NCBI GenBank assembly: GCA_902801845.1
Contig: CADCJW010000002.1
Location: 493,627-557,626, forward strand
Direction: 5' to 3'
Origin: an uncultured Eubacteriales bacterium
GTDB lineage: Bacteria > Bacillota > Clostridia > Christensenellales > CAG-138
DNA length: 64,000 nt
The position numbers were made by a program, and so were the translations under genes. Shown here piece after piece: positions 16,640 through 25,771 of the stretch (positions are counted from its first letter, which is position 1; the number at the start of each line of letters is the position of its first letter). The notes under the pieces were generated by a model. The model worked only from the letters and a program-made list of their open reading frames with translations, searched no databases and had not been told where the DNA came from.

Positions 16640-19600
16640 ATGGGTATGGAGTACAGATCCTTATACGAGCTGCTCGTTTCGGGCAGGTTCAGCCGTGTGA
16701 AGCTGTCGAAGACAGCCGTCAAACGTCTTCTGAAGGAAACAGGGTTCCTCCAGAGGCTCCCCGGGGAGCTGGGGAGCCGCCGCATCCGCTGCGCCGAGGT
16801 GCTGGATTGGTGTCGGCCCGTCATGGACCGCCTGTGCGAAGAGCCGGAGGGCGGCTGGCTGAAGGAATGCTATCTGGAGCTCGCTCACGGGCTGTATCCG
16901 GACCCGGAGAGAGGGAAGCTGACCGATGGCGCTCGGCAAGCCATGGAATTCTATCTCACGGTGCTCCGGTGGTTCCTGGACACGGAGAAGGGCCGCTGCA
17001 CGCTGGACCCGCTGACGGATATCCCCTTCCTCTCGCCGGAGGAGATCGAAGACAGCCTGATCCCGGACGAGTATCCCGCCTGTCAGAAAGCGGTCGCTGA
17101 GGCGCGTTTCGAGGAGCTGATGCGCCTCGGTCGGGAGATCATGCCCTTCGACCCGGCCTCCCATACCATCGGCGTCCACTATATGGCCCTGCACATGGGC
17201 CGTCAGGCCAAGAAGGCGGGGCTGCCGGTGGACCTCGCCATGGTCAGCGCGGCTTCCCTGTGCCACGATATCGGCAAGTTCGGCTGCCGCGGCACCGACG
17301 CCGCCCGGATCCCGTATCTCCATTACTATTACACATATGAATGGCTCAACCGCATGGGCCTCCCGAAGATCGCCCATATCTCCGCCAACCATTCCACCTG
17401 GGACCTGGAGTTTGAAAACCTGACGCTGGAATCCCTGCTCCTCATCTACGCGGATTTTCGCGTGCGGGGCATCCGGGAGAACGGCCGGGAGGCGGTGCGC
17501 ATCTATACCCTGGCGGAGAGCTATGACATCATCTTCTCCAAGCTCTACAACATGACCCCTGAGAAACAGCGGCGGTATAAGCGGGTGTACCTGAAGCTCA
17601 AGGATTTCGAGACCCTGCTCATGAGCTGCGGCGTCCGCCCGGGTCCTTTGGCGGAGCGCATGGGGCCGGCGAATCGTCCCGATCCCACTTTGCTGGGACA
17701 GCGGGAGTGCCTCGACGCCCTCTCAGGACAGACCATCGAAAACAATATCCGGCTGATGTTCAACCTGGGGAAGGACGTGAGCTTCGGTCAGCTGCTGGAG
17801 CGGGCCCGGGGCGAGAAGAATCTGCACAGGATACGGACGTACCTGCGCATCTTCGAGGAGTTCAGCACCTATATGACGGGCGCCAACAAGCGGCGGATGC
17901 TTGGCCTTCTCTACGAGCTCCTCATGCACCATCAGGGGGACGTGCGGCGGCAGGCTGCCCGGATCATGGGCGCCATTTTAGCCAACAGCGGTCCCAATTA
18001 CCGCAAGGAGCTGCCCCTGTCTGCGCCCCAGAAAGCGGCGGTGCCCGCCACAGCGGCCCTGCTGACGGAGTCCGTGGAGCTGTGGGAGCGGTACATGGAC
18101 ATGTGCCTCCATCCCGACCGCAGGATCGCCGCGAAGCACGCCATCCGCATCTCCAACTCCCTGAAGATCATCGCGTCCAGCCTGTTCGCGAACTGTGAGA
18201 AGGACATGCGCGTCCACTACCTTGAGCCCTTCCTGAAGCGGCTCGAAGAGGCGAAGGGCTCCGCTCAGTTCGCCCTGGTGGACAGCCTGGCCCACGTGCC
18301 GTTGGACATTCTCGAGAAGGACCGGCTGGCGGCGCTGGTGGATCGGCTGCTGGGCCTCTTGGCCGACCCGGACGAGGCCATGGAGGTGCTGGTGCTCCGG
18401 CGCCTTGAGGACATGCTGCCGCTGCTGGACGAGGCAGGCAGGCAAAACGTATACCTTGGCACAGAAGCCCTTTCGGACAGCCCGTCCAGCGCCGTACGAT
18501 ACATGGCCCTGCGGATCCGAAGCCGTTTTGCGCCTACCGATCCGCCGGAGCTCCAAGTGTCCAACCTGTATCTCAGCAATCTCAAGACCGCCGTCCACTG
18601 GATCGTCAAGCTCACCCAGGTGGACGCCCTGGTGGACGACGCGCTCCTCCATCCGGAGAACGCCCTCCACACCACCATGCACCTTTCCAACCTCCTCTCC
18701 GTCAGCGAGCATCTTCCCGTCCGTGAGCGGGCGGGGGAGGGCATGCTGCAGCTCATCGACCTCCTCCCGCTCCACCAGCAGAACGAGGTGATCGTGGACC
18801 TGATCCGCGAGCTGGAGACCGGCGAGGACGAGATATCGGTGTTCATTCCCAAATATCTGGGACCCCTGATGGTCCGCCTGCCCCGAAAGGAGCTTTCGGA
18901 ATGTCTGAATTATCTCAAGGGGCTCATCCGCCCCTCCACGGAGCGGACGGCCACGGCCAGCCTCTACACCCTGAGCCAGCTTCTGGCGGTGCTGCCGGAA
19001 TCGGAGGAGGATACCGCCCATGAGATATTGGGGATCCTCCTCTCCGGGGTATCCCATTACAGCGATACCATCCACGAGACCGCGCTGACGGTCCTGTGCG
19101 AGCAGGTCCTGGCCAATGCCTCCCTGTCCATGGCCAGGCGGCAGAGCTTCTGCGTCTTCGTGGCGAAAAAGCTGCTGTGCCTGCTCAGCGAGCCCCGGCA
19201 GGGGGAGTTCATCTTCTTCACCCGGGCCGCAGTGCTCAACCATCTCTACCGCTTCCTGGTGGAATGCCGGGTGCAGGAGATGCCCTTTAGGTACGACCCC
19301 GTGCGGCCCGTGGCCTTCTTCCCGGGGACCTTCGATCCCTTCACCACGGGGCACAAGCGGATCGTCCGGGAGCTGGAGGACATGGGCTTCGAGGTGTTCC
19401 TGGCCATCGACGAGTTCTCCTGGAGCAAGCATCCCGTCGCCAAGCTCCGCCGCCGGGAGATCGCCTCCATGAGCGTGGCGGACCAGATGAACGTGAGCCT
19501 GTTCCCGGACGAGATCCCCGTGAACATCGCCAATCCCCGGGACCTCAAGCGGCTCAAAGACCTGTTCTCCGGCCGGGAGCTCTATCTCGTAACCGGCAGC

Positions 19601-21286
19601 GATGTGATATTGAATGCCTCCGCCTATCGCTCGGACGCCCCGGGCAGCGCCGGCGATCTCAACCACATCGTGTTCCTGCGCCATGAGAGCGACCGGGAGA
19701 TCATCGCGGCAAAGCTCCGCGGCAAGACTCTGCTCATCTCCCTGCCCGAGTTCTACGAGACCGTCAGCTCCACCCGGATCCGGGAATACGTAGACCGGAA
19801 CATGGATATCTCCATGCTGGTGGAGCCCCTGGTACAGAGCTATATCTTTGACCATAACCTATACCTCCACGCGCCCCAGTACAAGCATCCCCTGCGGCCG
19901 AAGGATCTCAGGATCGACTTTGCCGACGACGGCAGGACCCTGACCGCCTCCGTTTTCGGGCGCGGCGACGGAAAGAGCCTGGGGCGGGTCTCGGGCAGGA
20001 CGGTCACCGGAGCGGATCTGTTCGGCATCCTGGGCGACCTTGGCACAGCCGAGTACCTTCGCCGGAACACCTCCGGGCGCATCCTGTACGTCGAAGCCGT
20101 GGAGGATCGTTTCCCCCAGGGCGTGAACGGGCTGCTCATCGTGTTCAACGAGTTGTTGGCGAGGAGCCTCTCCTCCGAGCATACCTATGCCCTCTGCCGG
20201 ATCGACCTCAGCCCCAAGCTCTCGTCCCTTCTGCCGCAGATGGGCTTCGTGCCGCTGCCCGGGCGGCCGGACCACTGGTTCGTGGACATGCGCACGCCCA
20301 TCGTGCTCATACAGGACGTGATGCGCCGGCTCAAGGAGCCCCATAGAAGCGACCCGTCCGTGCTGAGCGTAGTGGAGCGGACCCGGGAGAAGCTCCGGCT
20401 GTCCCTGGTGGACCTGTTCCCGGGGAAGCTCCTGTTGACCTTCGACGCGCTGCTCCTCGATATCGCGCTGACGCAGATGGTCCGGGAGACGAACGGCGTG
20501 GACACCTGCGGCCCGGACGATCGGCGGCTGGGCCCCAGCATGTGCGTCCCCTACGGCAAGATTCTGGCGGGCGAACTGGTGCCCAACACCGTGACCAAGC
20601 ATCTGTACGCCGACAAGGCGTTCCTGGGGGGCATCGACCAGTTCGAGATCCGCTCTTCCAGCGGCTATTCCGACCTGCACGTCCAGGTGCGGACGTTAGG
20701 CTCCTTCGCGCGTCCGGTCATCCTGGTGGACGACCTTCTGCACAACGGCCATCGGATCGAAAAGCTGAACGCGGTGTTCCGGGATGAAGACCTGGAGATC
20801 AGCTCCATCATGGTGGGCATCCTCTCGGGCCGGGGCCGGGACCTCATGGACAAGGCCCATCGGGAGGTCCATGCGGCCTATTACATCCCCAACCTGCTGT
20901 ACTGGTTCAACGAGGCCCTGCTCTACCCCTTCATCGGCGGGGACAGCTCCAAGGAGCACACCGGGCCCGACGGGATCATGCCCACCGCCAATCTGATTCT
21001 GCCCTACGTGTACCCGGATTATCTCGTGGGCGTGGAGGAGAAGAAGGTGTTCGACCTGTCCCGCTGCGCCCTGGAGAACGCCAGGGACATCCTCAAGCAG
21101 CTGGAGCTCTGCCACCTGGAGAAGTACAGCATCCCGTTGACCATACATAGGCTCGCGGAGGTCTTCGTGCAGCCCTGCGCGCCCTACCGGGGGAAGAACA
21201 TCAGCTATGAGCCCAACGCCCTGCCGTCAGCCTATGTGTCCGACGATATCGAGACCTTCGACCGCATACGGAGGAAGCGCCAATGA
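16640..21286 (+). CDS. Giant HD / HEAT-like / nucleotidyltransferase / GNAT-like / PRTase fusion protein
   Basis: 1548 residues. Segments read from the sequence: an N-terminal HD-phosphohydrolase-like domain with SLCHDIGKFG (H209-D210); a long helical region (about 380-860) with HEAT-like repeats; a nucleotidylyltransferase of the NadD/cytidylyltransferase type starting at AFFPGTFDPFTTGHK (about 891-905, T/HxGH motif as TTGH) and ending with the STRIREYV motif; a GNAT-like segment around 1090-1230 (NELLARSLSSEHTYALCRID, MGFVPL); and a C-terminal phosphoribosyltransferase-like domain with PRPP-loop VILVDDLLHNGHR (about 1360-1372). Together these suggest nucleotide or NAD-type cofactor chemistry and its control, but the substrate is unknown. 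The ATG at 16640 follows AAGGA; ATG 16646 is an alternative. It overlaps the next gene by four bases (ATGA), forming an operon with a dehydrogenase and a flavoprotein. Confidence 0.85.
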   Translation: MGMEYRSLYELLVSGRFSRVKLSKTAVKRLLKETGFLQRLPGELGSRRIRCAEVLDWCRPVMDRLCEEPEGGWLKECYLELAHGLYPDPERGKLTDGARQAMEFYLTVLRWFLDTEKGRCTLDPLTDIPFLSPEEIEDSLIPDEYPACQKAVAEARFEELMRLGREIMPFDPASHTIGVHYMALHMGRQAKKAGLPVDLAMVSAASLCHDIGKFGCRGTDAARIPYLHYYYTYEWLNRMGLPKIAHISANHSTWDLEFENLTLESLLLIYADFRVRGIRENGREAVRIYTLAESYDIIFSKLYNMTPEKQRRYKRVYLKLKDFETLLMSCGVRPGPLAERMGPANRPDPTLLGQRECLDALSGQTIENNIRLMFNLGKDVSFGQLLERARGEKNLHRIRTYLRIFEEFSTYMTGANKRRMLGLLYELLMHHQGDVRRQAARIMGAILANSGPNYRKELPLSAPQKAAVPATAALLTESVELWERYMDMCLHPDRRIAAKHAIRISNSLKIIASSLFANCEKDMRVHYLEPFLKRLEEAKGSAQFALVDSLAHVPLDILEKDRLAALVDRLLGLLADPDEAMEVLVLRRLEDMLPLLDEAGRQNVYLGTEALSDSPSSAVRYMALRIRSRFAPTDPPELQVSNLYLSNLKTAVHWIVKLTQVDALVDDALLHPENALHTTMHLSNLLSVSEHLPVRERAGEGMLQLIDLLPLHQQNEVIVDLIRELETGEDEISVFIPKYLGPLMVRLPRKELSECLNYLKGLIRPSTERTATASLYTLSQLLAVLPESEEDTAHEILGILLSGVSHYSDTIHETALTVLCEQVLANASLSMARRQSFCVFVAKKLLCLLSEPRQGEFIFFTRAAVLNHLYRFLVECRVQEMPFRYDPVRPVAFFPGTFDPFTTGHKRIVRELEDMGFEVFLAIDEFSWSKHPVAKLRRREIASMSVADQMNVSLFPDEIPVNIANPRDLKRLKDLFSGRELYLVTGSDVILNASAYRSDAPGSAGDLNHIVFLRHESDREIIAAKLRGKTLLISLPEFYETVSSTRIREYVDRNMDISMLVEPLVQSYIFDHNLYLHAPQYKHPLRPKDLRIDFADDGRTLTASVFGRGDGKSLGRVSGRTVTGADLFGILGDLGTAEYLRRNTSGRILYVEAVEDRFPQGVNGLLIVFNELLARSLSSEHTYALCRIDLSPKLSSLLPQMGFVPLPGRPDHWFVDMRTPIVLIQDVMRRLKEPHRSDPSVLSVVERTREKLRLSLVDLFPGKLLLTFDALLLDIALTQMVRETNGVDTCGPDDRRLGPSMCVPYGKILAGELVPNTVTKHLYADKAFLGGIDQFEIRSSSGYSDLHVQVRTLGSFARPVILVDDLLHNGHRIEKLNAVFRDEDLEISSIMVGILSGRGRDLMDKAHREVHAAYYIPNLLYWFNEALLYPFIGGDSSKEHTGPDGIMPTANLILPYVYPDYLVGVEEKKVFDLSRCALENARDILKQLELCHLEKYSIPLTIHRLAEVFVQPCAPYRGKNISYEPNALPSAYVSDDIETFDRIRRKRQ

Positions 21287-22395
21287 GCCTCAGAACGTAT
21301 ACGGTTGAGCGGGATCCCTTCACCAGCCGCGCTTTCTTCCCCGTGTTTTCAACGGACGATCTTACCGGGCCTGAGGGCGTGGAACGGCTGTTTGCGATCC
21401 GCAATACGGAAGAGTCCAACGGCGTGGCTCTGAACACCGCTTTTCCGGACGTGGAGGAAAGGTACAGAGCCTTCGTCGGCCACCTGATCAGGCCCGAAAA
21501 ACGCTTGAATGTGGTGGGTCTCGGTGACGTGGGCGGGACGCTGGTCACGGCGCTGAAGCTCCTGGGGGACGGCATACGCGAGATCGGCGTCTACGACCCC
21601 AACGAGGCCCTCTGCCGCCGGTATGAGATGGAGCTCAACCAGGTGCTGGACCGGGAGAAGCCCCTGGTCCGCATCCTCCATGAGGATGAGCTCTTCGACT
21701 GCGACGCCTTTCTGTTCACCGCCTCCCGGGGCGTACCGCCCCTCGGCGCGGCGGGGGACGTGCGGATGCTCCAGTTCGAGAAGAACCGGGACATGCTGAA
21801 AGCCTACACGAAGAAGGCTCGGGAAGCCCATTTCAGCGGTCTGTTCTGCCAGATCTCCGATCCCGTGGATCAGCTCAGTCGCTGCGCCTTCCTGCAGTCC
21901 AACCGGGACGAAGCCGGCGACTACGATTTCAAGGGCCTGCTGCCCGAACAGGTGGCGGGCTTCGGGTTGGGCGTCATGAAAGCCCGGGCCGCCTATATGG
22001 CCCGGCGTTTCGGGGTCGATGAGGGGCCGCTTCGGGCCTACGGCCCCCATGGGGCGGGGCTCGTCATCGCGAATTCACCCGCCGAATATAATAGCGAACT
22101 TTCCAACGAGCTCACCCGGCTGACGGTAAGCGCCAACAGGGAGGTCCGGGCCCTGGGCTTCAAGCCCTACATTGCGCCGGCCATCTCCTCCGCGACCCTG
22201 TCCATCCTGTTCCTGCTGCGGGGTGAAGAATTCCACGGCGCCATCCCCATGGGCGGCGTCTATTTCGGCTGCGTCAGCCGCATGACCCCGGCGGGCAGCG
22301 TGATCCGGGGGGAAGAGCTGCATCCCGATCTGAAGGCTCGTCTCCGGGCCGCTTGGGCTGGCCTGAGAGAAGCGGAGGACCAATGCAGACTTTGA
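21283..22395 (+). CDS. Lactate/malate dehydrogenase-like NAD(P) oxidoreductase
   Basis: 370 residues. The Rossmann fold is not at the N-terminus but near residue 75 (LNVVGLGDVGGTLVTALKLL, dinucleotide loop GLGDVGG 79-85), followed by IGVYDPNEA, the expected acidic end of beta-2. Later segments (FLFTASRGVPPLG, FCQISDPVDQLSR) resemble the NAD-binding and substrate-loop regions of lactate/malate dehydrogenases, and a C-terminal domain of the same superfamily follows. The N-terminal extension of about 70 residues is unusual for classical LDH. It is translationally coupled to the giant protein (ATGA overlap at 21283) and overlaps the following flavoprotein gene by 13 bases. The substrate is not certain; a 2-hydroxyacid is likely from the family. 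Confidence 0.7.
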   Translation: MSLRTYTVERDPFTSRAFFPVFSTDDLTGPEGVERLFAIRNTEESNGVALNTAFPDVEERYRAFVGHLIRPEKRLNVVGLGDVGGTLVTALKLLGDGIREIGVYDPNEALCRRYEMELNQVLDREKPLVRILHEDELFDCDAFLFTASRGVPPLGAAGDVRMLQFEKNRDMLKAYTKKAREAHFSGLFCQISDPVDQLSRCAFLQSNRDEAGDYDFKGLLPEQVAGFGLGVMKARAAYMARRFGVDEGPLRAYGPHGAGLVIANSPAEYNSELSNELTRLTVSANREVRALGFKPYIAPAISSATLSILFLLRGEEFHGAIPMGGVYFGCVSRMTPAGSVIRGEELHPDLKARLRAAWAGLREAEDQCRL

Positions 22396-23459
22396 CCCTC
22401 ATCCCCATTGGCCACGACCCCCGGATGAACCTCGTTAAAAGCTGCATCCGCGGCAAAGCCGTAATACAGGAGCTTTCCCCCGACGTCTTTTTCGAGGACA
22501 TTCCGGCCGCGCCTGAGACCGGCTTTGCGCCCCTCTTGTTCCTGGCCGCCGTGGATGATCTGGGCATGGGGGAGGACTTTGTTCGCATCCTGCGCCGCGT
22601 CCGCGCCCTGGGCGATGGGCTCAGGGGATACGCCGCAGGCGTGATCCTGCTGGGCAGCACGGAGCTCGACACCAAGAACGCCGCCCGGGAGCTGATCTTC
22701 GCTCTCGATATGGCCGGCTGCGCCTTCCCGGAACGGCCTCTGGCGGAGGCCACGGGCTCCATGCGGAACCTTCGGGTCACCCAAAGGACCCATGCCCTGA
22801 ACGATCCGGAGGAAGCCCTGGCCTTTTCCGTGGAGAGCCTCGCGGACAGGCTTCTGTCCTTTGCGCCGCCGCGATTTGCTGCGCCCCGCCTGCTGGTGCT
22901 CCACGCTTCCGACCGGCCCACCTCCAACACCCTGGCCCTGGGGGATCTGGTGCTGGAACGATTGGACAAGCGGTTCTCGATCAGGACCCTGTCCCTCCGA
23001 AACGGCACCATCGAGGATTGCCGGGGCTGCGCCTACACGGTCTGCTCCCACTTCGCCAGCAAGGGCTCCTGCTTCTACGGCGGCAGCATCTCACAGCAGG
23101 TCATCCCCGCCGTCCAGGACTGCGACGGGCTGCTGCTCCTCCTCCCCAATTACAACGACGCGGTGGGCGCCAACATCATGGCCTTCATCAACCGCCTCAC
23201 TAGCCTCCACGTCAGCGGCGGACTGTCGGGCCAGCGGCTCTACGCCGTGGTGGTCTCGGGCTACAGCGGCGGCGATATCGTGGCGAAGCAGGCCATGGGC
23301 GCTCTGTGCCTCAACCGGTCCTTCCTGCTGCCGCCCCGTTTCTGCCTCATGGAAACGGCCAACGATCCCGGCGAGGCGGTGCAGCTTCCCGGCATCCGCC
23401 AGCGGGCGGCCTCCTTCGCTGCTCAAATCAACCGGAATCTCCTGGCGGATCAACTGTAA
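22383..23459 (+). CDS. Iron-sulfur flavoprotein / NADPH-dependent FMN reductase-like protein
   Basis: 358 residues from ATG at 22383 with GCGGAGG just upstream, inside the end of the dehydrogenase gene. Residues 1-160 are a distinct N-terminal domain with no clear family. Residues 168-330 are a flavodoxin-like fold: PRLLVLHASDRPTSNTLALG binds the FMN phosphate, and LLLLLPNYNDAVGANIMAFI is the second flavin loop. Between them is DCRGCAYTVCSHF with Cys 213, 216, 221 and 230, the cysteine cluster position of iron-sulfur flavoproteins, so a 4Fe-4S cluster beside FMN is plausible. It is the third gene of the operon and likely moves electrons for, or from, the dehydrogenase. No terminator is obvious after it. 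Confidence 0.75.
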   Translation: MQTLTLIPIGHDPRMNLVKSCIRGKAVIQELSPDVFFEDIPAAPETGFAPLLFLAAVDDLGMGEDFVRILRRVRALGDGLRGYAAGVILLGSTELDTKNAARELIFALDMAGCAFPERPLAEATGSMRNLRVTQRTHALNDPEEALAFSVESLADRLLSFAPPRFAAPRLLVLHASDRPTSNTLALGDLVLERLDKRFSIRTLSLRNGTIEDCRGCAYTVCSHFASKGSCFYGGSISQQVIPAVQDCDGLLLLLPNYNDAVGANIMAFINRLTSLHVSGGLSGQRLYAVVVSGYSGGDIVAKQAMGALCLNRSFLLPPRFCLMETANDPGEAVQLPGIRQRAASFAAQINRNLLADQL

Positions 23460-23510
23460 ATTACTGCCATATCCCGCCTTCGATCAGCCCATGATCTTTC
23501 CAAAAAAGAA

Positions 23511-23539
23511 TTGACAAAGAACGCGCCGTTTGCTATACT
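23511..23539 (+). promoter_or_regulatory. Sigma-A promoter of the purine operon
   Basis: Perfect TTGACA (23511-23516), 17-base spacer, TATACT (23534-23539). It gives a leader of about 205 bases before purA. Confidence 0.85.
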
Positions 23540-23545
23540 TTTGCT

Positions 23546-23749
23546 CGTGTTTTTTGTATATTATATATTGTTTCAGCCAACGCTGAAACGAACAACTGCA
23601 GAAAGGGCCCGCTCAGGGCGGATGAAGATGAACGACGGCGTTCATTCGTAGGGGATACTCCCCTCGGATGGGCGCCTTCCCCTTTGATACGGGGGATACC
23701 GGACTGAGGACGAGCGCTTCGACGACTTTGGAACCATAAGGAGGACAGC
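23546..23749 (+). promoter_or_regulatory. Long structured leader of the purine operon
   Basis: An untranslated leader of about 200 bases with several hairpins: GTTTCAGC/GCTGAAAC (23570-23577 and 23582-23589), AGGGGA-tact-CCCCT type pairing near 23650, and CCCC...GGGG near 23690. A leader this long ahead of pur genes suggests cis regulation by purine-related ligand or protein. I could not match it to the purine (xpt) aptamer, and I cannot confirm a PRPP/ppGpp aptamer by eye. Confidence 0.5.
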
Positions 23750-25024
23750 ATGCAGTACAGCGCGATCGTAGGGATCAACTGGGGAGATGAGGGAAAAGGC
23801 AGGATGGTGGATCTGCTGACGGCGGAGTACGACTGTGTCGTGCGGTATCAGGGCGGCGGGAACGCCGGCCATACGGTGGTCAACGATCACGGAAAGTTTG
23901 CCCTGCATCTGATCCCGTCAGGTATCTTTCGGGACGGTGTCGTCAACATTCTGGGCAACGGCGTAGCCCTGGACCCGGAGAACCTTTGGCAGGAGATCGA
24001 GACGCTCCGCCTGGCCGGCGTGAAGATCACACCCGACAACCTGATGATTAGCGACAGGGCAAGCCTGCTGATGCCGTGGCACCGTCTGCAGGATGAACTG
24101 GAAGAGCTTCGCCTCCGAGATAAAAAGTATGGATCTACCAAGCAGGGGATCGCGCCGTTTTACGCGGACAAGTATCAGAAGAAGACGCTGCTGGCGGGCG
24201 AGCTGAACTATCCGGACAGTCTGAGGGAACATCTGAAAGAGATCCTGGGATGGAAAAACCTGACGCTGACCGGCGTCTACGGCGCGGAGCCGGTCAGGGA
24301 GGAGCAGATCAAGGCGTGGATCGAGGAATACGGCGAAAAGATCCGGCCCTTCATCCGGGATACAGCGAAGATCCTGCGCCGGCTCAGGGATGAGGGAAAA
24401 AGCATCCTGTTCGAAGCCCAGCTGGGCGCGCTTCGGGATCTTGATTTCGGCATCGTGCCCTACACCACGTCCTCCAACGCCCTGGCTGCCTATGCCCCCG
24501 TGGGCTCGGGGCTGACCGACCTGCGGCTCGACCAGGTGATCGGCGTCGTCAAGGCCTATTCGACCTGCGTGGGGGAAGGCCCCTTCGTTTGCGAAATGTT
24601 CGGCCCCGAGGCGGCGGCCCTTCGCGAGGCAGGCGCGGAATACGGTGCCAAGACCGGCCGTCCCCGGCGGGTCGGACCGGTGGACCTGGTGGCGACCCGA
24701 TATGGCGTTAAGATCCAAGGCGCCACCGCCATCGCGCTGACGAAGCTGGACGTGCTGAGCTATATGGAGAAGATCCCGGTCTGCACGGCCTATGAGATCG
24801 ACGGGGAGCGGACGGAGGAATTCCCCTTCCCAGTGCTGCTGGACAGGGCCAACCCCGTCGTGGAATACGTGGACGGCTGGCATTGCGATATCTCCGGGGC
24901 ACGCATCTGGGCGGATCTGCCGGAGGCGGCCAGGAACTACGTGGAGCGGATCGAAAGGGCAGTGGGCTGCCCAATCCGGTACGTCTCGGTGGGGCCTGAA
25001 CGGGACGCCATCATTCGCCGTTGA
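23750..25024 (+). CDS. purA: Adenylosuccinate synthetase
   Basis: 424 residues. It joins IMP and aspartate with GTP hydrolysis to give adenylosuccinate, the first committed step to AMP. The N-terminus [19 protein letters not shown] carries the GTP-binding glycine loop (GDEGKG) and the catalytic Asp; [12 protein letters not shown] is the IMP-binding block with the conserved His. [19 protein letters not shown] and a C-terminal [10 protein letters not shown] close the fold. Length is normal. It is the first gene of the operon, ATG 7 bases after AAGGAGG. purA is usually separate from other pur genes; here it shares a transcript with purC, purF, purB and fumC, so AMP-branch and de novo genes are controlled together. 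Confidence 0.97.
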   Translation: MQYSAIVGINWGDEGKGRMVDLLTAEYDCVVRYQGGGNAGHTVVNDHGKFALHLIPSGIFRDGVVNILGNGVALDPENLWQEIETLRLAGVKITPDNLMISDRASLLMPWHRLQDELEELRLRDKKYGSTKQGIAPFYADKYQKKTLLAGELNYPDSLREHLKEILGWKNLTLTGVYGAEPVREEQIKAWIEEYGEKIRPFIRDTAKILRRLRDEGKSILFEAQLGALRDLDFGIVPYTTSSNALAAYAPVGSGLTDLRLDQVIGVVKAYSTCVGEGPFVCEMFGPEAAALREAGAEYGAKTGRPRRVGPVDLVATRYGVKIQGATAIALTKLDVLSYMEKIPVCTAYEIDGERTEEFPFPVLLDRANPVVEYVDGWHCDISGARIWADLPEAARNYVERIERAVGCPIRYVSVGPERDAIIRR

Positions 25025-25047
25025 AAAAAGCTGCAGGGAGGTGTATC

Positions 25048-25764
25048 ATGCAAAAGAAAGAACTGATATATGAAGGTAAAGCCAAGAAGGTGTACGCGAC
25101 AGACGACCCTGAGCTGCTGATCGTGGACTATAAGGATGATGCAACGGCATTCAACGGCCTGAAGAAGGGGACGATCCGCGGCAAAGGCATCATCAACAAC
25201 CGGATGAGCAACCGCCTGATGCAGCGGCTGGAACGCGAAGGCGTCCCGACCCACTTCGTGAAAGAGCTTTCGGAGCGGGAAACGCTCGTCCGGCGTGTCG
25301 AGATCGTTCCGCTGGAAGTGATCGTCCGCAACATCGCCGCCGGTTCCTTCTCCAAGCGGTACGGCGTGCCGGAAGGAACGGCCTTCGACGCGCCGACTAT
25401 CGAGTTTTCCTATAAAAACGACGCCCTTGGGGATCCTCTGACCAATACTTCCCACGCCGTGGCCATGCATCTTGCCCGGGAGGACGAGATAGAGACGATC
25501 AAACGGTCCGCATTGCGCGTCAACGAAGTCCTGCGCACCTTCTGGGCGGACTGTGGCGTGACGCTGGTGGACTTCAAACTGGAGTTCGGACGGCTCCCCG
25601 ACGGAACGATCATACTGGCGGACGAGATCAGCCCGGACACCTGCCGTCTATGGGACAGCCAGACGGGCAAGAAACTGGACAAGGACCGCTTCCGCAGAGA
25701 CCTGGGGGATGTGGAGGACGCCTATGCAGAGGTCATGGGCCGCCTGTGTGAGCACGATGTCTGA
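25048..25764 (+). CDS. purC: SAICAR synthetase (phosphoribosylaminoimidazole-succinocarboxamide synthase)
   Basis: 238 residues from ATG at 25048 after GGGAGG. It couples CAIR and aspartate with ATP to form SAICAR. The N-terminal [15 protein letters not shown] (glycine-rich ATP loop), [37 protein letters not shown] and [13 protein letters not shown] are all diagnostic. Full length. The earlier in-frame codons lack a start with a binding site. It sits 23 bases after purA. Its product is the first substrate of PurB two genes later. Confidence 0.97.
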   Translation: MQKKELIYEGKAKKVYATDDPELLIVDYKDDATAFNGLKKGTIRGKGIINNRMSNRLMQRLEREGVPTHFVKELSERETLVRRVEIVPLEVIVRNIAAGSFSKRYGVPEGTAFDAPTIEFSYKNDALGDPLTNTSHAVAMHLAREDEIETIKRSALRVNEVLRTFWADCGVTLVDFKLEFGRLPDGTIILADEISPDTCRLWDSQTGKKLDKDRFRRDLGDVEDAYAEVMGRLCEHDV

Positions 25765-25771
25765 GGGGAAA

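Noticed and set aside
17978..19855. Minus-strand frame of 625 codons
   Set aside because: Antisense to the multidomain gene, with His/Gln-rich translation typical of shadows and no binding site.
23546..23749. Classical purine (xpt-type) riboswitch
   Set aside because: The conserved junction and kissing-loop sequences of that aptamer are not found; the leader is reported only as unassigned.
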